From the NCBI GenBank assembly GCA_029532625.1, contig JARFXM010000001.1, forward strand, positions 558,001 through 622,000: a stretch of DNA of 64,000 bases. The letters are read 5' to 3'. This DNA comes from Lomentospora prolificans. Its lineage: Eukaryota > Ascomycota > Sordariomycetes > Microascales > Microascaceae. Numbering within the stretch: position 1 is the first letter of the stretch; the number at the start of each line of letters is the position of its first letter. The notes beneath the pieces are model-generated. The model worked only from the letters and a program-made list of their open reading frames with translations, did not search any database and was not told where the DNA came from. The position numbers were made by a program, and so were the translations under genes. Below are positions 10,769-20,836 of this stretch, piece after piece.

Positions 10769-11609
10769 GGATCATAGATAGTAGAGACAACGATGGCGGA
10801 GGGATTGCATGCTAAGCTCGATATTCGGCGAGGAAATCCCCCGGGGAGGGCACCAAAGTTCGCTGGTTCCAAACACAAAGCTCGTAATACTTGTAACTTA
10901 GAATGAAGCGTATACAAATAAACTAGTCGTTATCTGGCAATCTAGTGACAGAGTCTTGATAATGTTGCTGAAAAGAACTGATCTTGGAAACTTTGGAAAA
11001 ACGGGAAGATGGGCGCGAGCACACAAGAACAATAGAAACGAGAGGAAGGCTCGGGGGGATTGGGAAGATAGATGCATTGGGCCCACGGGCTCCTTTGCCT
11101 GACATCCAAATCGGTATCGTCGAACTGGAGGTGGTCATCATCGACGCTTTCGGACAAGGCGATGGCGCATTCCAGCCTCACGCGGCACATTTACAAAGAT
11201 GTCGACGGCGATGGAATCCACAAGTTTCAGCGACAAAGACGGGCGGGCAGTTCAAGATTGCATACTGTATTTAAAGAATGTTTCAACTAAGCAAAATGTG
11301 TGAGTGAAGGAGGCACCGTTCGGGGCCTCGGTCAGAATACACCATCTCTCTTATAAGCTGGCCTAGCTTGGTGATGCGCACTAAGGAAGGAAGCATCACG
11401 ATAACTAGGAAGGCATGCACGCTTAAGACGCTCGACGTGGTCAGACCCTCCAGTATTAAATATCCAAGATGCGCATATATCGTCTAATAAAATATGGTGT
11501 TGTATTAATGAATTATCCCTGACATAAGCCAAGGTCTATTTAAGGAAGGAAAGAACTAAAAAGCTACCCCATAGAAGAGTCAGGAAGCCAGACATGCAGA
11601 CGAATCCAT
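10769..11609. other. Intergenic, upstream of the b5-repeat gene
   Basis: On the minus strand, 10917-10600 is open in a second frame with coding-like composition but no ATG (see findings). From 10920 to 11600 nothing is convincing. A short minus-strand stretch near 11190-11110 (CRVRLECAIALSESVDDD) looks faintly coding but has no context. Confidence 0.35.
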
Positions 11610-13511
11610 TTATAGCGCAAAGGCAAGTCCGGCAACAAACGCCAGACCAAACGATACAGCGCCCTTCGCGCCGAGGACGCGGATGCTCTCAGCGCCGGCA
11701 GTTACAGGTGGGGCCGTTGCTTGGCTGGTGGGTCTAGCCACCGTGCTCAACGTCGAACCGGAGGCTGGAGGAGGGGAATTGGGCTCTGGCACGCCTTCAG
11801 GGCAATGCCAGTGATCGCCGTGGGGAGTGCACTCGCCCGAGCTACCTCCGGTGGGTGAAGCGCCAGGGGGTGTGGTCGGCTCGGGAACACCATCGGGACA
11901 ATGCCAGTGATCGCCGTGCGGCGTGCACTCACCTCCATTAGATCCGCCCGAGGGTTCGGATGAGGGAGGCGTGGTGGGTTCTGGTACGCCAGGCGGGCAG
12001 TGCCAGTGGTCGCCATGTGGGGTGCACTCACCTCCGTCGGATCCATTCGTAGGTTCCGAGGACGGCGGAGTAGTGGGCTCTGGGACGCCAGGCGGGCAGT
12101 GCCAGTGGTCGCCATGTGGGGTGCACTCACCTCCGTCGGATCCATTCGTAGGTTCCGAGGACGGCGGAGTAGTGGGCTCTGGGACGCCAGGCGGGCAGTG
12201 CCAGTGATCTCCGTGGGGCTCGCACTCACCTCCCTCGGGAGGGCTATTGGTGGGCTCACTAGAAGGAGGAGTGGTAGGTTCAGGAACTCCAGGAGGACAA
12301 TGCCAGTGGTCGCCATGAGGTTCACATTCACCAGATCCTCCCGTTTTAGTTGGCTCAGCTGGAGGAGGAGTAGTAGGCTCAGGGACTCCAGGCGGGCAGT
12401 GCCAATGGTCACCATGGGGCTCGCATTCCCCAGGGCTAGAGGTAGTGGGCTCAGCGGGAGGAGGAGTGGTAGGCTCAGGAACACCAGGCGGGCAGTGCCA
12501 ATGGTCGCCATGGGGCTCGCACTTCCCAGCAGAAGTGGTAGGCTCGGCCGGAGGAGGAGTGGTAGGCTCCGGCACACCAGGCGGGCAGTGCCAATGGTCG
12601 CCATGGGGTTCGCACTCCCCAGGGCTAGAGGTAGTGGGCTCGGCAGGAGGAGGAGTGGTAGGCTCAGGAACACCAGGCGGGCAATGCCAGTGGTCGCCAT
12701 GGGGCTCGCACTTCCCAGCAGAAGTGGTAGGCTCGGCCGGAGGAGGAGTGGTAGGCTCGGGAACACCAGGCGGGCAATGCCAGTGGTCGCCATGGGGCTC
12801 GCACTTCCCAGCAGAAGTGGTGGGCTCGGCCGGAGGAGGAGTGGTAGGCTCCGGCACACCAGGCGGGCAGTGCCAATGGTCACCATGAGGTTCGCAAGTC
12901 TCCGCAGGGGCCTCCCCACCGCTGGTGGTACTGGGGTACGGCTCACAGTGCCCTAAGATCTCAAGTCAGCGATGGCCTGGGCAATAGCTCGAAGAACAGA
13001 ACAACAGAACATACAGTGGTCGCCATGAGGGCTGCAGAGCGAGCCAGTCGGCGAAGGCGGCAGCTTCACAGTGGTGGAAGTGGTACTGCATTTTGTGACT
13101 GTAGTGACCGAAGAGTAGATACGGTACCCGGCCTCCTCAAGGACACTGGAGTGGTAGTAGCCGTACGCCGTCACGGCGTTACCGTTGGAAAGGTACTGCG
13201 TGGTGGTGAACACCGGGATACGAGTACCGCTGAAGACCTCGCCAGACGACGAGTAGGCGCTGTTCATAGACCTGACGAAGCCGGGGTAATCAGAGACAGT
13301 GGTGTCAACACCATAGTAGGTGGAAACGACGGTACTATTGCCAACTGTCAGCTCTATACGTTTCAACCGCAAGGCAAAGTACTACTTACCTGCACTCAGT
13401 GTTGACAGGTGGGATGGGAGCCGGAGTGGTAACAGCCTGCGGCAAAGCCAGGGCACCGCCCGCGAGCATGGCAAGGACAAACACGGAACCGCGTGTCTTG
13501 AATTCCGCCAT
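11610..13511 (-). CDS. Secreted GPI-anchor candidate with 13 CxPHGDHWHC repeats
   Basis: Exons 13511-13390, 13334-13015 and 12952-11610 total 1785 nt, 594 residues. Intron 1 is GTAAGT to CAATAG; intron 2 is GTATGT to CTTAG and splits the Trp codon of the first PHGDHW. The N-terminus is a signal peptide (VFVLAMLAGGALALPQA). An approximately 110-residue Ser/Thr/Tyr-rich region follows, bounded by cysteines. From about residue 140 to 545 come 13 copies of C(E/T/S)PHGDHWHC, the last 12 in tandem, in 31-34-residue units whose linkers are VPEPTTPP plus Ser/Thr/Pro. The C-terminus is a Ser/Thr-rich stalk ending in a hydrophobic tail (FGLAFVAGLAFAL), typical of GPI addition. The His/Cys/Asp spacing suggests extracellular metal binding, but this is inference. 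The linkers look O-glycosylated and cell-wall-like. No Kex2 sites separate the units, so it is not a pheromone-style precursor. Confidence 0.8.
11750..12900 (-). repeat. Coding minisatellite, units of about 93-102 bp
   Basis: Tandem units encoding the PHGDHWHC repeats. Two adjacent 99-bp units (about 11995-12195) are nearly identical at the nucleotide level, as are alternating units ending TTSAGK and TTSSPGE (about 12400-12880). That alternation suggests duplication of a two-unit block. Divergence increases toward the 3' end of the gene. Confidence 0.85.
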
Positions 13512-15110
13512 GACTGAAAGCGGAAAGAACGGGAACAAGGTACTTTGACGGATTAAGCTCGTTCTAGTGCCGCAAATCGTCTTCTCTTATTCGGAGAGAG
13601 ATGCGGTTGATCCACTGTCTTGACGAAACGCGGTCAATCGCTAGACGAAAGCAGGATACGAAACAACAGATCCTCTCGAGAATCTCGGACCCGGATCGCT
13701 TCAGCCACTTTATACACATTTGTTCTCGAGAAGATTTTCGAATTTTCCTCGGCCTGTGTGGTAGGTCTGCCAAGAATAGGGGACGCGACCAACCATCAAG
13801 GTGAATCAATAAAAGCTGCACCGCAACGCACTTGAATCCGATTAGCAACCATGTTTTCGTGATTTGGACGAAAAGCTCTGCGCCATGCCATCACCTTTTT
13901 GGCCAGCGTGGGGAAGACCAACCCACCTGACCTCGATATTCTCCCACACCACACATGCATCCTGACGAGGAACAGTGGACACACCTTCTCGCGGGTCGTT
14001 GCATTTCCCCACTTATTCTGGTAGTCTGGCATGCAGAATTACTCGATCCAAGCTGACATTTTCCAAGTCCTTTCGATACGACTATCATTCCATCCAGTTG
14101 GGCCTCACCCGTTGGTCTGGAATCTTCCTGGCAGGGAACCCTTATTAGGATTCCCGCATCGGTAAGCTTCCCAAGTTGGAAGGAGAGCCCTCACTAGCTT
14201 AGGGACCTTGATGGACTATCTGATGCCTGTGGTGGTACCGCAGCTCGTTATCCTGCTCAAGGGTTTAAGCTTGATGTTCTCTTCCTATGGAGTGGGCGGA
14301 CCCCTGCTCCCTCCCGCGTGGAAGCGCTGTGATCACATCCCGGCCACCATCCATCACCGGGAAACAGACCGGGAAGCGCAGGCTGACGTGGGGGGGGGGT
14401 CCAGGTTTTCATCCCATAATTCCTGGAAAATAACAGCATCACAATATTGTCTTTTATGCGGTCTCTCGGTTTTGTTTGTCGCTAAGGTGTAAGATACTCC
14501 ACACCCGCCCTTCCGCCGCGACCTTTACCACCCTCAAGATCCCTTCGCGGCGACACAACTGTGCAGAACCACCCACGGATCACTGCCATCTCGACATGCC
14601 GGCAGTTTTTGTATAGTAATCACTGCGACTGGACATTCAAGACAGATTAAGTGCGCATAACCATCCGGGTGGGTGGTAAACACTTTCCCACTCTCCATCC
14701 CCCGTCTCCAGCTTCACGAACTAAACGAAACAGTCAAGATCGTCACGGTGCTGAAATCCCTGAACCTGCAATGGAACGCACCGCCACGACGAAGATGACC
14801 CCGACCGGCAGAGAATTCTTCATCATCCAGGTGTCGCGTAGTAGCTTGAGTCTTTCCCCCGAATCGACAGCCATTATGCGGATGACCTAGCTAAGTAGTT
14901 CGTGATGCGGAAGTTCTCCGTCAAGCGGAGTCTCTTGCTCTCTCTGATGATACCGTAGTCGGAGGACGAGGTGCGGTGCTTGTCAGATAGAATATAGTAT
15001 ATAAACTGGAATATCCTCCGTGAAGATCATGTAGATCATAGCATCAGAAACATCCGCAATCCTCAACTTCTTCCAGTCTGAAGAGCACCAAGAGACACAC
15101 ACCATCCAAA
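13512..15110. other. Divergent upstream region between two secreted-protein genes
   Basis: About 1.6 kb with no supportable gene. It holds a G9 run near 14391-14399 and, at its right end, a TATA box for the 82-residue secreted protein. Confidence 0.45.
14998..15005 (+). promoter_or_regulatory. TATA box (TATATAAA) for the 82-residue secreted protein
   Basis: TATATAAA lies 106 bases before the ATG at 15111, leaving room for a 5' leader of about 75 bases. A strong TATA suits a highly induced secreted protein; this is inference from position and sequence. Confidence 0.55.
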
Positions 15111-15359
15111 ATGTACGCCCTCAGCCTCCTTCCCGTCTTCGCCCTCCTCGCGGCCGCCCTGCCCAGCGCCCCCATCGACTCCCTCTCGTCCCTCTCCAAG
15201 CGCGTCTGCGAGTTCCCTACCGGAACTTGCGACCTCGTTGGAGATTGCGAGTACTGCTGCATTGGCAACCCTGGCACTGATCACTGCCACCAGCATGGAA
15301 CTACCACTTGCGGCACTGGTGGTGCTGGTCTCATCTACCACTGCGATGACGAGCACTGA
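15111..15359 (+). CDS. Small secreted cysteine-rich protein, 82 residues
   Basis: Single exon. A signal peptide (residues 1 to about 17, LLPVFALLAAALP) is followed by a short pro-segment ending in LSKR at residues 28-31, a typical Kex2 site. The mature part of about 51 residues holds eight cysteines (CEFPTGTC, GDCEYCC, DHCHQHGTTTC, a final YHC) and several histidines, ending DDEH. Eight cysteines in such a short domain imply four disulfides. The layout (signal, Kex2 site, Cys-rich core) is that of effector-like or antimicrobial-like fungal secreted proteins. I do not recognise the family and assign no function. It sits between a GPI repeat protein and an N2227 methyltransferase. Confidence 0.75.
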   Translation: MYALSLLPVFALLAAALPSAPIDSLSSLSKRVCEFPTGTCDLVGDCEYCCIGNPGTDHCHQHGTTTCGTGGAGLIYHCDDEH

Positions 15360-15840
15360 GTAGAGGGTAGGTCGTCATGTCTGTTGTTGTTCAAGCGAGA
15401 ATGACCCTAACACGACGTCGTAGATGCCCTGCTCAGTTAAACGATGGTTTACGAATTTCTCTTCTTGTCCCGCTCTTCTGTGAGCTTTGTCGGTCTGGGT
15501 TCATGTATTCAAAACTTGGTGGCTCCAAGACACCTTGTAAGCACGCGATGGGGTTACCTTAGACTCAATGAATATACATCGGATCCACTTTATTGCGCTT
15601 GTTCGTAAAATTCTGTGCCCTCGGCATCCGCTTAGTGCGCGCTTTTGGAAGGCTTGACATGCATATCCGCGCCCACTTAACGAGTACTGCGGGTAGATCA
15701 GTGGATGGCATGAGTCGTACTGCATCGTATCAAGCCCCAATCTTTACCGTCCCTACATGTCTAGCCATCTGTGGACCCAATGCTGTCAATCAATTCATGC
15801 CCAAGAAGTCTGTCTACCTAGCCACATTACCCTGAAAGCC
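15360..15840. other. Convergent 3' flanks
   Basis: Between the stop of the 82-residue protein gene (plus) and that of the N2227 gene (minus). No coding signal. Confidence 0.45.
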
Positions 15841-17412
15841 CTATGCTTTCTTCCTAGCTACCCAAAACTGCGCGTTATATGCGTTCCTCGTCAGCGCCCT
15901 CTCGTTGAATCCATAAACAGCCGTCATCCCCCTGACCTTTCCTTCTTTCATCGTAAGGTCCCCGCACTTTTCTTGGGTATCTAGAAATTCGAAGCCCATC
16001 GCCTCAGCAACTTGGATTATCTCTTCCAGAGACAGCTGCACAAAGGGACCCGTGCCGTACAGGAGAGGACCGAAATTCACCCAATAGCCACCGGGCTTGA
16101 GGACTCGGTGGATCGTGTCGAAATAACTCATCAGATTCCGTGCTGTGTCAATAAAGAAGTGGGTTACCACGGAGTCGAAGTACGCGTTTTGCTCGCTGAA
16201 AGCAGTAGTAAAGTCCCCTTCTACGAGGAGTACTGCGGTTGAGTTGACAGGCTTGTCGGGGAAGGAGATCTTGCGCATCATGTCTGCGTTGGTGACGTGG
16301 TGAGACCAATAATCGACGAAGGGATAAACTTCGCTCAAGGCGGTCGACGGCTGGCTATCGAGAAAGCGAGACATGACGTTCATGTACATGGACCACTCGT
16401 TACTAGTAACCTCGAAACCTATGTTGCGCCAATGTTAACTTTCGACTCTAGTAGGAGGACCAGGAAAAAGGCGACAGGCCAGAAAACTAACCCCCCAAGG
16501 CCGATACCTCGTGCCCAAGCCTGCCGAGGCCTGCTCCGGGAAGCAAGACTTTCGTCTCTTCCTCACCATCAAGTCGATCCGGGAATAAGCCACTTAGGGT
16601 GTCTAGGAGACATGGGAAGGCATCTCCACGCTCACTTAAACCCTCCTCCGACCAGTCACGGACCAGGTGCTTCAGAGCTTGCGAAACACTGACTTTCTCG
16701 GCGAGTTTCTTGTCCTTTTCGGCTTGCTTGATGTGCTCGTCTAGTTCGCTGGGATCTACACCATAAAACTCAAGCGCCGCATTGACAACTCGATGGCATA
16801 ACGCCTGGTTTTCGGCTAGAAAATGCTCGGTCTGGGTAAACTTTTTGGAGTATTGAACAGTATTCTCGAGTAACTGTGAGGAGGGGGAGTCAGCCAAAGC
16901 AAAGTCAGCTCCAGAGACCGATGCTATGCTACACCAACAGACCTTTTTTTGGGCAGGCGAAACGTGCTTATAAAAGTTCCGCCACCGCTTGACGTCCTCA
17001 ACATTCCTGTCAAAATATTTGCGGAACCCGTGAAGCGCATCGAGGAGCCTCCAGCGCGGATGGCCTGCATCCCATTTGCCGTGGTCGCGGCTCAGTCTTT
17101 TCAATAACTTTTCCTTTTCAGCCTTGTGTCTCACCGACTCTTTCTGCTGAGCTAGATCCTGGACAGTCAGATAGACTTGGTGTACTTCGATGGGCGAGCT
17201 AATCTATGAAAGCGCGCAGTCAGTAGGTGGAAGGCAAAATGTATCGAGCAAACGGTTCTTACAACTGAATCCTCTACGAAGCCCTCGCTCACCGAATCTA
17301 CCAAAATCTTTTGCTGATCTGCCTGGATCCCTCCATCCTGGCCGTCAGCGGGGTTCTTCCCTGTCGCAACAGAGAGCCAAAGCGCGGTGGAAACAAGCTT
17401 CAGAATCAACAT
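15841..17412 (-). CDS. N2227/carnosine N-methyltransferase-like protein with signal peptide
   Basis: Exons 17412-17263, 17203-16943, 16873-16492 and 16418-15841 sum to 1371 nt (456 residues). The SAM-binding motif is VLLPGAGLGRLGHEVSALGG, completed across the last intron by GFEVTSNEWS, as in the N2227 family (CARNMT1, which methylates carnosine). Further family marks: HVTNADMM, VEGDFTTAF, SVVTHFFIDTARN, LKPGGYWVNFGPLLY. Upstream helices (YKHVSPAQKK joined to LLENTVQYSKKF, then AENQAL) match the family's N-terminal region once an in-frame 69-nt intron is removed; its donor is GTCTGT, not the usual GTRNGT. The protein opens with a signal-peptide-like segment (LILKLVSTALWLSVATG), odd for a methyltransferase that is usually cytosolic or nuclear. 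It may be ER-luminal or anchored. The substrate in fungi is not known to me. Confidence 0.8.
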
Positions 17413-18676
17413 TGTTTGCGAACTACTATTGCTGATAACTTTTGGATTCTAAGGGCAGCAAGTGTAATCGATGAAGAGAAAGAAGGGTAAGTTTGGAGAA
17501 CCCACTTCTTCAGCCTTGCTTCCTTTTTTTTTTTTTTCTCGTCCCTTCTCACCCCTGTCTCGCAGAAAAAAGGCCGACACGACTCAAACTTGGGAACTTT
17601 TTTTCCTTTTGGCACTTCGAGACCTTTCAAAGAGGCTGGTCAATTGGGTTTGACGGTGACAAGCGCCGCAGCATGTCTCGGCCCAAGGCTCCTCTTACCA
17701 GCATGGCCAGCGCGGCCCCACCACGCCTCCGGGCCCATGATGGATCACACAAAAGTAGATCGAGGACCAACCCTCCCCAAATGGTCATGGATGCCACCCC
17801 AAATGAGGAAGTTGTAAAAGCCAAAGCGAGACAAAGGGAACAGGCAAGCTTGAAATTGGTGGGGGTAAGCAAAAACCGAGGGAAAACAGCAGCTGGAATG
17901 GTGGAGCGGTTGAGTACCCGGATGGCATCCAAGTCCCTTGATGGCCCTTTTCCTCCAACTTTCGCCGGGCCACTTCGGCTTGGCATTCCAACCTCCCACT
18001 CGATATTTCCGCGAGTCATCCAATCATTCCGCTCATGAAGGTGATTGGCACTGCAAAACATGCTGTTTCTGTGACTAAACGAGGCCAAAGTCTAATTTCA
18101 ATCATCCGCCCGCGGGCCATGCGTCAGTTCGGGCTCCCGCATGTACTCATCCGGCTTACCCATCCGGTTTGTCCATTCCCCGTCCCAAGGTCCTGGATCC
18201 ACGGGAATATCGCGCCATATTGGGGGGCGGCACGGGCTCCTGTCCATCACGGTTGACAACTTACCTGGTTTGTCCACCTCTGTTTATTAACTGGGAAACA
18301 AGCTGCCACCCAACGCCATGCCTTCAGTTGGGGGAGTGGGGAACTTGAGCCCACAGAGGTTGCGCGGGACGAGGTAATACCTAGGGAGATGTTGGCAGCT
18401 CGCCATCGGCGATGGATCGAGCCAAGAAACCCATCCTGCGCGATGCCTGCAGGTCGCATGCCTTTCCCGTCCCAAAGCTGCTTGCCACCGCACTAGCTCA
18501 TGTACGAGGAGAAGGGTATAAAGGTACGAGCCGGTTCTCCCAAGGGCCCGACCAATGTGCTCTTGTTCTCATCCCGCATTCCCTCGCTATCTCGTCTCTA
18601 GCCATTCGTTTGACCTGACCTAAAGACTCTAATTTTGAAAACAGCCATCTAGCTTATATCCCTCAACACCGTCAAC
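17413..18676. other. Divergent upstream region, N2227 gene / 163-residue secreted protein
   Basis: About 1.26 kb. It contains a T16 run at 17524-17539 just upstream of the N2227 gene and no supportable coding sequence. Confidence 0.45.
18517..18522 (+). promoter_or_regulatory. TATA box (TATAAA) for the 163-residue secreted protein
   Basis: GGGTATAAAGG lies 155-160 bases upstream of the ATG at 18677 and is followed by a pyrimidine-rich leader. Confidence 0.45.
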
Positions 18677-19247
18677 ATGAAGGTCACCTCCGCTGTCGTT
18701 CTCTTGGGCATGCTCCAGGCCGTCCTCGCCCAGAGCTTGGCCCCCTCTCCCACCGAGTCCATCGGCTGCCAGCCCCACGGTGATCATTGGTATGTGCCCG
18801 GATATCATCATCGTCCGAGACGTTAGAGTCACATGAGTACTGACCTTGTTATTTTCTCCCTGCACAAGGCACTGCGAGGCCGCTCGTCCCACCGAGGGCG
18901 GCGAAGCCCCCGTTTCCTCTGATGCCCCTGCCCCCGCTCCCACCGAAAGCGCCCATTCCGGAGAGGAGGAGGACCACGGCCACGACGCCGGTGCCTCTGA
19001 GAGCCTCGCTCCTTCTCCCACCGAGTCCATTGGTTGCGAGCCCCACGGTGACCACTGGCACTGCGACGGCCCCAGGGTCACCGGCTCCGCCACCGACGGC
19101 ACTGAGACGCCCACTGGCACCGATGACGACTCTGCCTCCCAGACTTCCTCTATCGTTCAGGTCCCCACCGGTGCTGCGGCGGGTCTCCAGATCGGCAACT
19201 TCGTCCCCGTTGTGGCCGTTGCTTTCCTTGCCCAGGCTGCCCTCTAA
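18677..19247 (+). CDS. Secreted GPI-anchor candidate with two PHGDHWHC motifs
   Basis: Exons 18677-18789 and 18869-19247 (492 nt, 163 residues). The intron has donor GTATGT and acceptor CACAAG and splits the Trp codon of the first PHGDHW, within one base of the place where intron 2 of the large repeat gene at 11.6-13.5 kb falls. Signal peptide (AVVLLGMLQAVLAQ), then two copies of LAPSPTESIGC(Q/E)PHGDHWHC separated by about 55 residues rich in Ser, Glu, His and Pro (EEEDHGHDAG). A Thr/Ser-rich stretch and a hydrophobic C-terminus (PVVAVAFLAQAAL) suggest GPI attachment. It is a short relative of the 13-repeat protein 5 kb away. Metal binding is plausible from the His/Cys spacing but unproven. 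Confidence 0.8.
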
Positions 19248-19844
19248 GCAGTTAATGATGTGAACCTTTTGATATTTCTATGAGCCACGGTAATTTGGGA
19301 CGGAAAATCGGAATGCAACTTGGAAAATATACATGTACCCTTCTCCAATATCAATTGTACTTAGATTCGTTAATCAGATTTTGAACTCGTTTTACCCCTA
19401 TGGTCGTCGTTGATGCGGCTCGTGGTGTGTTGGTCATTGGGCATTTTGTTTCAGCTCGCATTTTTGCGCCTCGGCATGAAAAGAGCCAATAGGAACGAGG
19501 TACCAATATCGTCGACTTCCCCATTAGGAAGGTTCGATGATGGACTTCTTGTTGTTGCACATGGACACACCAAACGTTACTCTACGCTCTCCTTTCACTG
19601 TTGTTGAAATGGACGGGCTCGGAATATACAATGGAGGAGTAGTTGGTTCGATCATATGGGCTGTGATGCGCCGCTCACACATGTCTTGCGAGAGAGGCAG
19701 GCATGCACGTAGTATAGCCAAGGGGCGTTATAGAGAAAGGAATATCTCCCAGCCCAGATGAGGCGGAAGCCAAAGAAGTAGGAGGAAAAGGAGTAAATTA
19801 AGAATATAAAAGTCTCTAGTGCCATTTCTCGCTTCTTTCCGTTG

Positions 19845-19877
<33 letters not shown>

Positions 19878-20279
19878 GTGGGACGCGACTCTCGCTAGAC
19901 TGAAAACAAATCAGATATTGAGGCATTGAGAATGCGGTCGGGACGGGCTCGCAGACTTGAATTGCCATTATGCATACCGAGAACTAGAGATTGGAAATTC
20001 CCCCTTTCTGAAATGTTAGGGGCTATTTAGAAAGGATTTTATGGCGATCAAGATGATCTGCATTGAGTCTACATGACCGTAGAGGACCCGTAAACTATCC
20101 ATCGCACAGCACCAAGATTCGTATCTAGGCGATATAAAGAGCTCGTCTCATGAAAAGATCAGTCAGTTTAGTCTCGTAAACTGTATTTAACACAATAGAG
20201 GATTTATCTGCGACGATTCCGGCTCTCAATCACCCTGCATGGGGTCAAGATACATGATCCAGCGCTTCGGCGAGGCAAC
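19248..20279. other. Convergent intergenic region with poly-T tract
   Basis: About 1 kb between stops on opposite strands. Apart from the T31 run at 19846-19876 nothing is supportable; open frames near 19351-19761 on both strands lack coding character. Confidence 0.4.
19846..19876. repeat. Homopolymer T31
   Basis: Uninterrupted run of 31 T in A/T-rich intergenic DNA. It could be the tail of a retroposed element read on the other strand, but I see no element body or flanking target-site duplication. Confidence 0.85.
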
Positions 20280-20836
20280 CTACTCGTTGTCTACACTACC
20301 GGCCTCAGCGAAAGTTGATGAGGCGTTGGATTGATTGTGGGAGCCAGGATTCTGATGACCAGAACCAAGCTGAGGCATCTTCACACTCTCGGCTGTGAAG
20401 CGAAAGATTGGTTTGTCGTCACCCTCGGCGAACACAGTCAGGACGAGCCGTCGCCCCGCAAGCATCGACTGGAGTCGGCCCATGGAGCTGAGCCATTCGC
20501 ACGGAGTGATGAAGACAGTGGCGGGCTAAGAAGACATGAAAATTAGCTTTCCCGAGTGCCTTGATTCTTGGTCAGGGCAGGAGATGTAACAGACCAGCTG
20601 CTGTCTGAGGAAGTGAAGTTGCTCAAAGTAACAAATGGCACAATTCTAGAAGACCCAGGTTAGCAAATACCAAGTGTGTAGGAGAGGGATTAAGAGAAAA
20701 AGTACCATACCAGGCAAGTAATTGTGAATACGCCATCACTAGTGTCGACGTCTTCAAAGTCCACGGGCTCTTCTTGATGGACCTCACAACGGGATGCCAG
20801 GATATAGGCAGGCAGACTCATAGGTGTAGGTGCCAT
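20280..20836 (-). CDS. Small unknown protein, 140 residues, three exons
   Basis: Hand-spliced: exons 20836-20711, 20645-20595 and 20525-20280 total 423 nt. Intron 1 has donor GTATGG, branch GCTAAC and acceptor CTTCTAG. Intron 2 has the unusual donor GTCTGT and acceptor TTCTTAG. The joined product begins MAPTPMSLPAYILASRCEVH, continues VDFEDVDTSDGVFTITC, then LNCAICYFEQLHFLRQQL, then ATVFITPCEWLSSMGRLQSM and LVLTVFAEGDDKPIFRFTAE, with a Ser/Asn-rich tail. No signal peptide or membrane segment. The regular strand-like pattern and clean phase-0 joins support a real gene, but I do not recognise the family. The CxxC within the middle exon could bind metal (speculative). Confidence 0.55.

Noticed and set aside
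11750..12900. Regular repeats resembling a CRISPR-like array
   Set aside because: The repeats are coding, contiguous, keep the reading frame and lie in a eukaryotic gene; there are no unique spacers.
12000..12956. Plus-strand open frame of 318 codons with repeats
   Set aside because: Antisense of the PHGDHWHC minisatellite; the minus-strand reading has signal peptide, conserved motif and GPI tail.
11610..13511. Alpha-pheromone-type precursor
   Set aside because: Repeats are not separated by Kex2 or dipeptidyl-peptidase sites, and the protein ends in a GPI-type tail.
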